34,952 nt of DNA from Acidobacteriota bacterium. GTDB lineage: Bacteria; Acidobacteriota; Terriglobia; Terriglobales; Acidobacteriaceae. Location of the stretch: contig JAFAIN010000282.1 of NCBI GenBank assembly GCA_019236695.1, forward strand, positions 1 to 34,952. Reading direction: 5' to 3'. How positions within the stretch are numbered: position 1 is the stretch's first letter; every line of letters begins with the position of its first letter. Positions 6,204-14,058 of the stretch are shown piece by piece. A program made the position numbers and the translations under genes. A model generated the notes under the pieces. The model was given only the letters and a program-made list of their open reading frames with translations, had not been told where the DNA came from and made no database searches.

Positions 6204-8657
6204 TCATGAAGCTGCCGCAGCCCGGGCCTGCTGAATGGCCCGCCACACCTTCTCCGGCTTGAGGGGCATATCAATATGCGTGATCCCCAGCGGCCGCAAT
6301 GCATCACAAACCGCGTTCACCACCGCCGGGGTGGACGCAATGGTTCCGGCCTCGCCCACGCCTTTCACGCCCATGGGATTGACGGGCGAAGGCGTGCAAG
6401 TGCGTTCGAGAATGAATTCGGGCACCTGCGCCGCTTTCGGCATCGAGTAATCCATCAATGTGCCGGTTACGAGCTGGCCATCCTCGTTGTAGATGACTTC
6501 TTCGAACAGCGCCTGGGAAACACCCTGCACAATGCCGCCGTGGATCTGGCCTTCCACCAGGAGCGGGTTGATTACGTTTCCGCAGTCATCCACCGCTACG
6601 TACTTGTCGATTCGGATGTGGCCGGTCTCGGCATCCACTTCGCACGACACCACGTGGGTGCCGAACGGAAAAGTGAAATTTGAAGGCTCGAAAAAGTGCG
6701 TGGCTTCGAGCCCGGGCTCCACGCCGGGGGGAAGATTGCGGGCCACATAGGCCGCGCCGACAACTTCCCCAAAACCGAGCGACTTTTTCTTTGTGCCTAC
6801 GCGGCCGGCGCTGAAGTTCATTGCGGCCGCCTTTTCGCCAAGCAGGTGCGCCGCGATGGCCGCCATCTTGGCCTTCACTTTTTGCGCCGCAATGTACATG
6901 GCAGTGCCGCCCACCGCGGTCGCGCGGCTCCCGAAGGTTCCAATGCCGTAGGGGACCGCCGCCGTGTCACCATGCACGATGTTTACGTCATCGGGAGTAA
7001 GGCCAAAGATATCGGCCACGATCTGGGCAAATGTGGTCTCCTGCCCCTGGCCGTGGGGCGAGGCTCCGGTGAGCACGGTGATTTTGCCGGTCGGCTCCAC
7101 TCGCACCGTTCCGCTTTCCCACCCTCCCGCGGGCATGGCGGTCGAGGGGCCCATGGCGCAGATTTCAACGTAGGTGGAAAGCCCCACGCCGTAATATTTG
7201 CCGCGCTTCCAGGCATCTTTCTGGCGGGCGCGGAGCCTGGAGTAGCCGGCGAGCTCGAGCGCCTTTTTCATGGCATTCTCGTAATTGCCCGAGTCATACG
7301 TAATGCCGGTGATGGTGGCAAAGGGATACTCGCGAGGTTTCGGAAAATTGCGCCGGCGAATCTCTGCCGGATCAAGGTTGAGTTCGCGGGCAGCGAGATC
7401 AACCATCCGCTCGATGATGTAAGTAGCTTCCGGGCGGCCGGCGCCGCGGTACGCGTCAGTCGCCATTTTGTTGGTGAAGACGCCCACCACATCGCACTGC
7501 AAAGCGCCAATCTTGTAGCAGCCCGAGATGAGAAGCGCGGTGAGCGTGGGGATGATGGGGGTGAGCAACTGGTGGTAGGCGCCGAGATCGGAGATCACCC
7601 GGGCCCGCATCCCCAGGATGGTTCCGTTCTTCTTTAGCGCCAGCTCCACGTAGTTGATCTGGTCGCGGCCGTGGATGGTGGCGGCAATGTTCTCGCGCCG
7701 CGATTCACTCCATTTCACCGGCCGGCCGAGCTGCATGGCGGCAAATGGGACCACCGCTTCTTCGCGGTACACATTCAGCTTGGAGCCAAACCCGCCGCCG
7801 ACTTCGGGCGTGACCACCCGAACGTGGGTTTCGGGCACACCGAGGATGAGAGCCACCTGGGTTTTCAGAAGGTGCGGAATCTGGGTGGAGGACCAGACGG
7901 TGAGCGTCTTTTCGCCGGGCAGGTATTGCGCCACCACGCCGCGGGTCTCCATGGAGACCGGCGCAAGCCGTTGATTCACGAAGCGCGCCTTCACTACGCG
8001 GTCAGCCCGGGAGAATGCGGCGTCAACATCGCCGTTCTTCAGTTGATGGGTAAACGCCTGATTTGATTTGACGCTGGCATGAACAAAATTTGTACCCGCT
8101 AACGCCTTTTCAGGGTCCACCACGGCGGGCAATGGGTCGTATTCCACCTGCACCTTCTCAGCCGCGTCGCGCGCCTGATAAAGGTCTTCTGCGATCACCG
8201 CCGCCACCGGCTCTCCAACGTGGCGAACGTGACCCTCAGCCAGAACCGGATGCCGGGGAATTTTCAAATCGGGTAGCGCACCCGCGCAGGGCACCACGCC
8301 GAGCGCTTTGGTATCGGAAGCCGTGTAAACCGCAACCACACCCGGTGATGACCTTGCGGCCCCGGTATGGATGCCGGCAATTCTGGCGTAGGCATGCGGC
8401 GAACGCACAAAGACGCAGTGCAGCATGCCGGGGAGCCGCAGGTCATCGGCATAATGACTGATGCCCTGAATCAGCCGAGGGTCCTCTTTGCGCAGATAAC
8501 GGCGCCCGACCCAGGGTTCGGGCCGCCCGTTGGTCCGGGATTTCTGTGCTGCCGCAATGCCGCGCTCCGCGGCCTTTTTGGGAGCCCGCGCCAGAGTGCC
8601 CTGGGGCGCCATCTGGCGCGGCGCCGGCTTGCCTGTTTTCCTGCTTCGAATTGCCAT
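6204..8657 (-). CDS. CoxL-like molybdenum hydroxylase large subunit, form II
   Basis: The protein has 817 residues and is the catalytic subunit of a xanthine-dehydrogenase family enzyme binding Mo-molybdopterin cytosine dinucleotide. Seen: WVGRRYLRKEDPRLIQG near residue 49, PEVGGGFGSK, the active-site loop AYRGAGR at 402-408, a Q-loop GASPHGQGQET, and the catalytic glutamate in GVGEAGT (Glu769). Family knowledge: genuine form I CO dehydrogenases carry AYxCSFR with a copper-binding cysteine. AYRGAGR marks form II, whose physiological substrate is generally unproven. The N-terminus has about 45 extra residues rich in Lys, Arg, Ala and Pro. The start is supported by GGAGG 7 nt upstream (bases 8665-8669), so this extension is probably real. 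Annotators may call it coxL, but CO oxidation is not supported by the loop. Confidence 0.93.
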   Translation of the reverse strand: MAIRSRKTGKPAPRQMAPQGTLARAPKKAAERGIAAAQKSRTNGRPEPWVGRRYLRKEDPRLIQGISHYADDLRLPGMLHCVFVRSPHAYARIAGIHTGAARSSPGVVAVYTASDTKALGVVPCAGALPDLKIPRHPVLAEGHVRHVGEPVAAVIAEDLYQARDAAEKVQVEYDPLPAVVDPEKALAGTNFVHASVKSNQAFTHQLKNGDVDAAFSRADRVVKARFVNQRLAPVSMETRGVVAQYLPGEKTLTVWSSTQIPHLLKTQVALILGVPETHVRVVTPEVGGGFGSKLNVYREEAVVPFAAMQLGRPVKWSESRRENIAATIHGRDQINYVELALKKNGTILGMRARVISDLGAYHQLLTPIIPTLTALLISGCYKIGALQCDVVGVFTNKMATDAYRGAGRPEATYIIERMVDLAARELNLDPAEIRRRNFPKPREYPFATITGITYDSGNYENAMKKALELAGYSRLRARQKDAWKRGKYYGVGLSTYVEICAMGPSTAMPAGGWESGTVRVEPTGKITVLTGASPHGQGQETTFAQIVADIFGLTPDDVNIVHGDTAAVPYGIGTFGSRATAVGGTAMYIAAQKVKAKMAAIAAHLLGEKAAAMNFSAGRVGTKKKSLGFGEVVGAAYVARNLPPGVEPGLEATHFFEPSNFTFPFGTHVVSCEVDAETGHIRIDKYVAVDDCGNVINPLLVEGQIHGGIVQGVSQALFEEVIYNEDGQLVTGTLMDYSMPKAAQVPEFILERTCTPSPVNPMGVKGVGEAGTIASTPAVVNAVCDALRPLGITHIDMPLKPEKVWRAIQQARAAAAS

Positions 8658-8681
8658 CCGAATGCCTCCGCAGTTTTCGCG

Positions 8682-9191
8682 CTACGCCGCCACTGCCTTC
8701 TTGCGCCGGTTCATCTTGCGCGCTGCCGAACGCACCGCCGCCACAATGTTCTGGTAGCCGGTGCAGCGGCAAATGTTTCCGCCCAGGCCTTCGCGAATTT
8801 CCAAGTCACCCGGAGTTGCGCCGGCGGCAGCGGCCGGCGAGTGTTCCAGCAGGTCAGCCGCCGCCATGATCATTCCGGGCGTGCAGTACCCGCATTGCAG
8901 GCCATGCTCCTCCCAGAATCCCTCCTGCACCGGATGCAGGGCGCCGCTCTGCGCCAGGCCTTCCACGGTGGTCACTGAGGCGCCGTCAGCCTGAACGGCA
9001 AGCACGGTGCATGACTTTACTGCCCTTCCCTCAAGCATCACAGTGCAGGCGCCGCAAAGCGAGGTCTCGCAGCCGATGTGAGTGCCGGTCAGGCCGGCAA
9101 CTTCCCGCAAAAAGTGCACCAGCAGCAGGCGAGGCTCCACGGATGCGCGGTGCTCCACGCCGTTGATTTTGATTTTTATGTCTTTGGTCAT
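8682..9191 (-). CDS. coxS: CoxS-type [2Fe-2S] subunit of a molybdenum hydroxylase
   Basis: The protein has 169 residues from the chosen ATG ([12 protein letters not shown]). Two [2Fe-2S] clusters are complete: the plant-ferredoxin type at C41, C46, C49 and C61 ([10 protein letters not shown]), and the four-helix type at C100, C103, C141 and C143 (CGYC, CRCTGY). It carries electrons from the Mo site to FAD. A longer in-frame start at 9230 adds 13 unrelated residues and is less likely. It lies 24 bp upstream of coxL and 70 bp downstream of the rhodanese gene on the same strand. Confidence 0.93.
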   Translation of the reverse strand: MTKDIKIKINGVEHRASVEPRLLLVHFLREVAGLTGTHIGCETSLCGACTVMLEGRAVKSCTVLAVQADGASVTTVEGLAQSGALHPVQEGFWEEHGLQCGYCTPGMIMAAADLLEHSPAAAAGATPGDLEIREGLGGNICRCTGYQNIVAAVRSAARKMNRRKKAVAA

Positions 9192-9261
9192 TGGTGAGCC
9201 CCACTGGAAGGAACCGCCGAACGATACCAAAACACCAGAGGCGAAACAACCGCCGGCGCCG

Positions 9262-9633
9262 TCAATCGCTGGTCAGCGGATATCCTTTCGCCTTCCAGTC
9301 GCGATACCCGCCATCCACCGAAACTACATTCCTGTAGCCCATTTTCTGAAGATTGTCAGCCGCAAGCGCCGAACGAAATCCGCCGCCGCAATACAGATAC
9401 AGCGGCGTATCTGCCTCCGGAACCCGGGCTTCAATATCGCGCTCGATGATGCCCTTCCCCAGAGGAAGCGAGCCGGGAATGTGGTCGCGGGCGAACTCGC
9501 TCTCTTCGCGAACATCCACCACCACAAGGTGTTCCTGGGCGTCGAGCTTGCGCTTAAGATCGTCAACCGTGCACTGCCGCACGCGGCTCTTCGCGTCATT
9601 CACAATCTTCAGGAATCCAGGTGCATGTGCCAT
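9262..9633 (-). CDS. Rhodanese-like sulfurtransferase
   Basis: The protein has 123 residues with a single rhodanese domain. Seen: [19 protein letters not shown], the active-site loop CGGGFRS with Cys82, and the closing block [18 protein letters not shown]. Rhodaneses carry a cysteine persulfide used for sulfur transfer or thiol chemistry. GGTGG lies 6 nt before the ATG. The gene sits between the PPOX gene and coxS on the same strand. Mo hydroxylases need a sulfur ligand on Mo, so a role in cofactor sulfuration is possible, but that is inference from position only. Confidence 0.88.
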   Translation of the reverse strand: MAHAPGFLKIVNDAKSRVRQCTVDDLKRKLDAQEHLVVVDVREESEFARDHIPGSLPLGKGIIERDIEARVPEADTPLYLYCGGGFRSALAADNLQKMGYRNVVSVDGGYRDWKAKGYPLTSD

Positions 9634-9669
9634 GGTCCACCATAAGGAGGAAGCTCAAAGCTTTAAGCC

Positions 9670-9721
9670 GTAAGCTTTAAGCCGGAGCGCTTTGGCTGAG
9701 AGCTGAGAGCTTAAAGCTTAC
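9670..9721. repeat. AGCTTTAAGC-family inverted repeat (copy 1)
   Basis: GTAAGCTTTAAGC (9670-9682) and GCTTAAAGCTTAC (9709-9721) are exact complements with a 26-nt loop. Further degenerate AGCTTTAAGCC and GAGAGCT words extend the element to about 9652-9725. It starts 7 nt beyond the PPOX stop codon on the minus strand. Relatives lie at 12966-12996 and 23947-23985. Confidence 0.75.
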
Positions 9722-9728
9722 AGCTCCC

Positions 9729-10124
9729 CTATCCCATGCCGTGCACGTGCTCAGGCTCAATCTTCAGCAGAATTCGCTGCTCGCCCGGCTGCGCGTACGG
9801 GTACTTCGCCTGGCCCAGGTATTTCTGTGCCATTTTGTCAATGTGCTGGGCCGCGCCGTTCTCCGTCATCTCGACAACCCGGCCGCGCACTTCGACGTAC
9901 CGATATGGATTATCGGGATCGACCAAAGTCACCGCGACTCGAGGATCGCGCTGGACGTTCTTGTGCTTCTGGCGTCCTTTTGCGGTGTTGATGACGATGG
10001 TGCCATTCTCCGCGTCAACCCACACGGGCGTGACCTGCGGCTGGCCATTCGGCATGATGGTGCCGAACATGGCAAAGGTTCGCTTGTGGACGATGTCGCT
10101 GTATTTTTCCGGTATTGCAGCCAT
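9729..10124 (-). CDS. PPOX-class putative F420-dependent oxidoreductase
   Basis: The protein has 131 residues with a split-barrel flavin-binding fold of the pyridoxamine-5-phosphate-oxidase class. Seen: FAMFGTIMPNGQPQVTPVWV at the start, TAKGRQKHKNVQRDPRVAVT, and YRYVEVRGRVVE. This pattern belongs to the Rv1155-like branch, in which several members bind F420 rather than FMN. Divergent placement beside the F420 biosynthesis genes supports F420 use. The substrate is unknown. It heads the minus-strand run that continues into the rhodanese and cox genes. Confidence 0.88.
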   Translation of the reverse strand: MAAIPEKYSDIVHKRTFAMFGTIMPNGQPQVTPVWVDAENGTIVINTAKGRQKHKNVQRDPRVAVTLVDPDNPYRYVEVRGRVVEMTENGAAQHIDKMAQKYLGQAKYPYAQPGEQRILLKIEPEHVHGMG

Positions 10125-10569
10125 GGTTGCCTCACTTTCGGCCCATCGATTCTAACTAATTTGATTTCCACAGGGGGCTGGAGCTGCGCAGCAACGAAAT
10201 TCGCGACGCAGAGGACGCAGGGGACGCAGGGGACGAGAGACATAAATCAGTCAACTCTGCGTCCACAGTGTCCTCTGCGTCTGTGGGTGGGCGCCTCGTG
10301 TTTGACGAAATTCGCGACGCAGAAGACACAGGGGACGCGGGGGACGAGAAAATAAATCAGCCAACTCTGCGTCCACAGCGTCCTCTGCGTCTGTGGGTGG
10401 GCGCCGCGTGTTTGACGAAATTCGCGACGCTGAGGACACAGGGGACGCAAGGGGACGAGAGAAATAAATCAGGCAATTCTGCGTCCATAGCGTCCTCTGC
10501 GTCTGTGGGTGGGCGCCGCATCCCCTGCGCGGATTGTTCAGCGCCGCCTGTGCTATGCTCCCCGAACTC
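10125..10569. other. Divergent intergenic region between PPOX and cofD
   Basis: About 445 bp separate two divergent start codons. Most of it (10194-10520) is a three-unit tandem repeat described separately. The flanks are 69 bp on the PPOX side and 49 bp on the cofD side. Frames that read through the repeats are not credible because the unit (110-111 bp) is not a multiple of three. Promoters for both directions should lie here, but no clear consensus was found. Confidence 0.7.
10194..10520. repeat. Three-unit tandem repeat, about 110 bp per unit, each with a hairpin
   Basis: Units begin with ACGAAATTCGCGACGC at 10194, 10305 and 10415 (spacings 111 and 110 bp). Each contains GACGCAGAGGAC-like and GTCCTCTGCGTC words about 53 nt apart. 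In unit 1 these are 10205-10216 and 10270-10281, exact complements. Units end in GTGGGTGGGCGCC. Within each unit are shorter reiterations of GGACGCAGG. There are no unique spacers as in CRISPR and no encoded protein. Confidence 0.85.
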
Positions 10570-11547
10570 ATGATCACTGTTTTGAGCGGCGGCACAGGCG
10601 GGGCAAAGTTTGTCCAGGGCCTGTCGCGAGTAGTTCCGGCCGAAGACATTACGGTGATTGTGAATACCGGCGATGACCTTGAATGGTGGGGCCTGCATGT
10701 TTCGCCCGATCTCGATTCGATTTCGTACGCTCTTGCGGGCCAGTTGAGCCGGGAACGCGGATGGGGAGTGGAGGGCGACAGCTTCCACTGCGCAGAGGCT
10801 GCCGCGCGCCTGGGCCTGCCGACCTGGTTCCGGCTCGGCGACCGCGACCTGGCATTGCATCTGGCGAGAACGCAACTGCTGGGCTCCGGAAGGTCGCTCG
10901 GGGAAGCCACCGCAGAAATCGTGGCGCGTTTTGGCGTTCGCTCGAGCGTGCTGCCAATGACGAACCAGCGGGTGGAGACACGAGTTTCGACCGCGGCGGG
11001 CGAATTGAACTTTCAGGAATATTTTGTGCGCGAGCATTACGCTCCCACGCCGCTGGGGGTTTGCTTCGCCGGCGCAGAGCAGGCATCGCCGGCGCCCGGC
11101 GTGCTCGAGGCCCTTGCTGCGGCGCAGGCGATCCTCATCGCTCCCAGCAATCCGATCACCAGTATTGGACCAATTCTCGCAATACCGGGCATTCGCCACG
11201 CGCTGCGGGCCGCCCCGGCGCCGATTGCTGCAGTGAGCCCCATGGTTGGCGGCGCGGCCGTCAGCGGCCCGGCCGCAGCGCTGATGCGCGCCGCCGGCTT
11301 TGCGCCGTCGTATTCCGGTGTGGCCAGCGCCTATTCCGATTTCCTCGACGTGTTGATTGCCGACTACCGCGACGCAAAATGGCACGATCAAAATGCCGCA
11401 CTCGGGTTTTCAACAGGGGTGCGAGTGCACTTCTGCGATACCATCATGACCTCCGAACCTTCCAAGGATGAACTGGCCCGGGCGGCGCTTTCGTCTCTGG
11501 GAGGCGCTTTGGACAAGTTTTGTTCCAGGGAAGCAGTGAGCCCATGA
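10570..11547 (+). CDS. cofD: CofD/FbiA, 2-phospho-L-lactate (or PEP) transferase of F420 synthesis
   Basis: The protein has 325 residues. CofD joins the phospholactyl or phosphoenolpyruvyl group of the GDP/GPP-activated donor to FO, giving F420-0 or dehydro-F420-0. Seen: the N-terminal loop MITVLSGGTGGAKFVQGL, NTGDDLEWWGLHVSPDLDS, and the SNPITSIGPIL block around residues 193-203. The ATG at 10570 is chosen because the nucleotide-binding strand starts there. In-frame ATGs at 10555 and 10534 would add unrelated residues. The stop overlaps the cofC start by 4 bp (ATGA). Confidence 0.92.
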   Translation: MITVLSGGTGGAKFVQGLSRVVPAEDITVIVNTGDDLEWWGLHVSPDLDSISYALAGQLSRERGWGVEGDSFHCAEAAARLGLPTWFRLGDRDLALHLARTQLLGSGRSLGEATAEIVARFGVRSSVLPMTNQRVETRVSTAAGELNFQEYFVREHYAPTPLGVCFAGAEQASPAPGVLEALAAAQAILIAPSNPITSIGPILAIPGIRHALRAAPAPIAAVSPMVGGAAVSGPAAALMRAAGFAPSYSGVASAYSDFLDVLIADYRDAKWHDQNAALGFSTGVRVHFCDTIMTSEPSKDELARAALSSLGGALDKFCSREAVSP

Positions 11548-12203
11548 TTCTGGTTCCGGTAAAAGACTTCTCGACGGCCAAGCAACGCCTGGCGCAAACG
11601 CTTACGCCCGAGCAGCGCCGCGAGCTCGCACGAACCATGTTCCAGGATGTGCTGCGCGCGCTGGGCGCGGTTGCGCCGCTGACTGCGATCGGCATTGTCA
11701 CTCGCGATCCGGAGGCCCTGCGCCTGGCCGATGAAGCCGGTTTCGGCAGAATTTATGACGGGTTAAATGCCGGCGAAACAGAAGCCATCGAGATGGCCAC
11801 GCAGCATGCCATTGCACGCGGCGCAGAATTCACGCTGGTGATTCCGGGTGACGCTCCGCTGGTGGCGGCCAGCGAAATATCCCTCATCCTCGAGGCAGGC
11901 CGCCGTGCGGGTACGGTGCTCGCGCCGGCTGCCGACGGGCAGGGCACCAACGCGGTGTTTCGCCGCCCCGCGGGCCTGTTTCCGCTGCGATTCGGCAATC
12001 ACAGCTTCGTGCCGCATTTGCGTGCTGCCATCGCTACGCAGAAGCCGGTCGTGGTTTTCAAGCGCCCCGGCATAGCGCTGGATGTGGATCGGGTTGCTGA
12101 TTTGCATGCGCTGGCGCAGGCCGCCGGGTCTGGCGCATCGCAGCAACTGGTGCGGCGATGGGGATTCGGCGCCGCTGCCGTCGCCCGCGCCGCCGGCTTT
12201 TGA
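11544..12203 (+). CDS. cofC: CofC/FbiD, phospholactate or PEP guanylyltransferase
   Basis: The protein has 219 residues and is a nucleotidyltransferase fold (MobA-like) that activates 2-phospholactate or PEP with GTP for CofD. Seen: MILVPVKDFSTAKQRLA with the family K..AK.RL signature, the central FTLVIPGDAPLV metal-binding aspartate region, and DGQGTNAVFRRP. The ATG at 11544 overlaps the cofD stop. The stop TGA and the next ATG share one base (TGATG at 12201-12205). This tight packing argues for one translationally coupled mRNA. Which three-carbon donor is used cannot be told from sequence alone. Confidence 0.92.
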   Translation: MILVPVKDFSTAKQRLAQTLTPEQRRELARTMFQDVLRALGAVAPLTAIGIVTRDPEALRLADEAGFGRIYDGLNAGETEAIEMATQHAIARGAEFTLVIPGDAPLVAASEISLILEAGRRAGTVLAPAADGQGTNAVFRRPAGLFPLRFGNHSFVPHLRAAIATQKPVVVFKRPGIALDVDRVADLHALAQAAGSGASQQLVRRWGFGAAAVARAAGF

Positions 12204-12964
12204 TGGCCGCTCGGGCGCTCATTCAGGCCATCCCTATCTCCGGCATTCCCGAAGTGCGCCCCGGCGATTCTGTGGCGAGCCTTATTCGCGCCGCGCTCCG
12301 CAAATCGCGGCTGCGGTTGCTGGCCGGCGACATCCTGGTGGTGAAGCATAAGGTGATTTCGAAAGCGGAAGGCGCGGTGGCGCGCCTGGATGGCGTGAAC
12401 CCGCGCCCCAAGGCCCGGCGGTGGGCTGAAAAGTGGGGGCGGGATGCCCGCGTCATCGAACTCGCCACCCAGAACGCCCGCGGCGTCATTCGCATGAAAA
12501 ACGGCGTCCTGATCACGGAAACCCGCCACGGAGTGGTTTGCGCCAACAGCGGAGTTGATCTTTCGAACGTCGATGGGGGTACGAGCGCGGTGCTGCTGCC
12601 CACCGATCCCGACGGCTCGGCCCGGCGGCTCATGGCAGCAGTGCGGCGCGCCCGGGGCTTGCGCATTCCCGTAATCATTGCCGACAGTTTCGGGCGGCCA
12701 TGGCGGGAAGGCCTGACCGAAGCGGCCATCGGAGTTGCAGGGCTCGAGCCTTTACGCGATTTCCGAGGGCAGGTAGATCCGCACGGTTACGAACTGCATG
12801 CCAGCGCGGAAGCCGTGGCCGACGAACTGGCTGCGCTGGCGGGCCTGGCGTGCGGCAAACTGGAGCGCATTCCGGCGTGCATCATTCGCGGATTTCGATA
12901 TCAACCAGGAAGGGGCGGCGCTCACAAGCTCATTCGCCCGGCGGAGAAAGACTTGTTTCGATGA
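12203..12964 (+). CDS. cofE: CofE, coenzyme F420-0:L-glutamate ligase
   Basis: The protein has 253 residues and adds glutamate(s) to F420-0 using GTP and divalent metal (EC 6.3.2.31). Seen: IPISGIPEVRPGDSV at the start, DILVVKHKVISKAEG, the conserved block GVVCANSGVDLSN, and IIADSFGRPWREGLTEAAIG. It is the single-domain archaeal-type length, without the extra FMN domain of mycobacterial FbiB. The ATG at 12203 shares its first base with the cofC stop. An upstream in-frame ATG at 12158 lies inside cofC and is rejected. Confidence 0.93.
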   Translation: MAARALIQAIPISGIPEVRPGDSVASLIRAALRKSRLRLLAGDILVVKHKVISKAEGAVARLDGVNPRPKARRWAEKWGRDARVIELATQNARGVIRMKNGVLITETRHGVVCANSGVDLSNVDGGTSAVLLPTDPDGSARRLMAAVRRARGLRIPVIIADSFGRPWREGLTEAAIGVAGLEPLRDFRGQVDPHGYELHASAEAVADELAALAGLACGKLERIPACIIRGFRYQPGRGGAHKLIRPAEKDLFR

Positions 12965-12965
12965 G

Positions 12966-12996
12966 GGCCGTAAGCTATAAGCTCTAAGCCCGAAGC
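12966..12996. repeat. AGCT-word repeat filling the cofE-npdG gap (copy 2)
   Basis: The 35-bp gap between the cofE stop and the npdG ATG consists almost wholly of degenerate words GTAAGCTATAAGC, TCTAAGCC and GAAGCTCC. These are the same words as in the inverted repeat at 9670-9721. Only one arm is present, and there is no normal ribosome site between the repeat and ATG 13000. Confidence 0.6.
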
Positions 12997-12999
12997 TCC

Positions 13000-13680
13000 A
13001 TGCGCACCATTGCCATTGTCGGCGGCACCGGCCCGGAAGGCTCCGGGCTTGCTCTCCGGTGGGCGCGGGCGGGCGAGAAGATCATCATCGGCTCGCGCGA
13101 AGTTGCGCGGGCGCAGGAACGAGCCGACGAACTCGCGCGCCGCTGCGGCAGTGCCACGATTGAAGGCGCCGCCAATGCTGATGCCGTGGCCGCAGCCAAT
13201 GTGGTTGTGCTGACGGTGCCGTTCCCCGCCCAGGCCGATACGCTGAAAGGCATAAGGAAGGCGTTCCGGGCAGGGGCCGTGCTGATCGATACCACCGTGC
13301 CATTGGCTTCAACGGTTGGAGGCCGCGCGACGCGCGTGCTCGGCGTGTGGCAGGGCTCGGCCGCACTGCAGGCGCGGGAACTCGCTCCCGAGAGCGTGGG
13401 CGTGGCCGCCGCATTTCACAATATCGGCGCAGAAGCGCTGGGTTCGGAGAACGCGGTTGAGTGTGACGTGATCGTGTGTTCGGACGATGAGAATGCCCGG
13501 AGCGCTGCCATGGAACTGGCAAACCTCATTCCGGGCGCGCGCGCGGTGGATGGCGGGAAACTGGAGAACGCACGCACCGTCGAGCAACTGACGGCATTGC
13601 TTATCGCCATTAACACGCGGTATAAAGTGCGCTCTGCCGGAATAAGGATTACGGGCCTGCCCGGATTGCCGCTGCCCTAG
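13000..13680 (+). CDS. npdG: NADPH-dependent F420 reductase
   Basis: The protein has 226 residues. It transfers hydride between F420H2 and NADP+ (EC 1.5.1.40). Seen: Rossmann nucleotide loop GGTGPEGSGLALRWARAG, the SRE motif after strand 2 (IIIGSREVARAQ) that suits the NADP phosphate, VVVLTVPFPAQADTL, and AFHNIGAEAL. Size and motifs match archaeal and bacterial Fno/NpdG. It follows cofE by 35 bp and completes an F420 production-and-reduction set. The FO synthase gene (cofGH/fbiC) is not in the window. Confidence 0.92.
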   Translation: MRTIAIVGGTGPEGSGLALRWARAGEKIIIGSREVARAQERADELARRCGSATIEGAANADAVAAANVVVLTVPFPAQADTLKGIRKAFRAGAVLIDTTVPLASTVGGRATRVLGVWQGSAALQARELAPESVGVAAAFHNIGAEALGSENAVECDVIVCSDDENARSAAMELANLIPGARAVDGGKLENARTVEQLTALLIAINTRYKVRSAGIRITGLPGLPLP

Positions 13681-13715
13681 CCCTGGCTTGCTGCCGGCTG
13701 CCCAGACTGCAATTC

Positions 13716-13766
13716 CCGGTTTGCTGGTTCGCTCTATATGTTGCGAACCAGAAATGAGAAAACCGG
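13716..13766. terminator. Long imperfect hairpin after npdG (possible terminator or operator)
   Basis: CTGGTTCGC (13724-13732) and GCGAACCAG (13743-13751) pair perfectly around a 10-nt loop. Outer arms CCGGTTT (13716-13722) and AAACCGG (13760-13766) extend the stem across a bulge. There is no U-tract, so a terminator function is uncertain; a protein-binding palindrome is an alternative. Confidence 0.4.
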
Positions 13767-13775
13767 CAGCGACCT

Positions 13776-13884
13776 ACGTGGGGCCGGCCGCCCTCGGCCG
13801 GCCAGGCGGCCTGAAAGGCCGCTACGCCGTCAACCCAGGCGAGCTTCGCTCGCCCTGTCCGGCCGAGGGCGGCCGGACCCACGT
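13776..13884. repeat. 109-bp element with 28-bp terminal inverted repeats (copy 2)
   Basis: The right arm 13857-13884 is identical base for base to 2199-2226. The left arm 13776-13803 differs from 2095-2122 at two positions. The interior keeps a GGCGGCCTGAAAGGCCGC palindrome but is otherwise different and shorter. The conserved ends with a variable centre fit a dispersed, hairpin-forming element. Confidence 0.85.
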
Positions 13885-14058
13885 CAATTCCTGGTAATGG
13901 TCCATTTTACTGCCCACTAACCCCAATTCCCGGGAAGCTGCTTTCCGGCTGTGTCGCGCATCACAGACAACGCCGGAGGCGCCCCGTGGACAATGGCGTA
14001 GGCGTTTCCTTCTGTTCTTGCGCCGTGCGCGGCGCGTGGCGCCCCGAGGTGAACCTCT

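Larger units (their letters stand above)
13681..14058. other. Intergenic region between npdG and hypC
   Basis: About 378 bp without a credible gene. It contains a long imperfect hairpin (13716-13766), the second 28-bp-arm repeat element (13776-13884), and about 170 bp before hypC that must hold the hyp promoter. Nothing further could be assigned. Confidence 0.65.

Noticed and set aside
10194-10520. CRISPR array
   Set aside because: Units are over 100 bp and contiguous, with no unique spacers and no cas genes nearby.
10268-10573. Open frame through the three-unit repeat reaching the cofD start
   Set aside because: The repeat unit is 110-111 bp, not a multiple of three, so each unit is read in a different frame; the frame exists only because the sequence is GC-rich.
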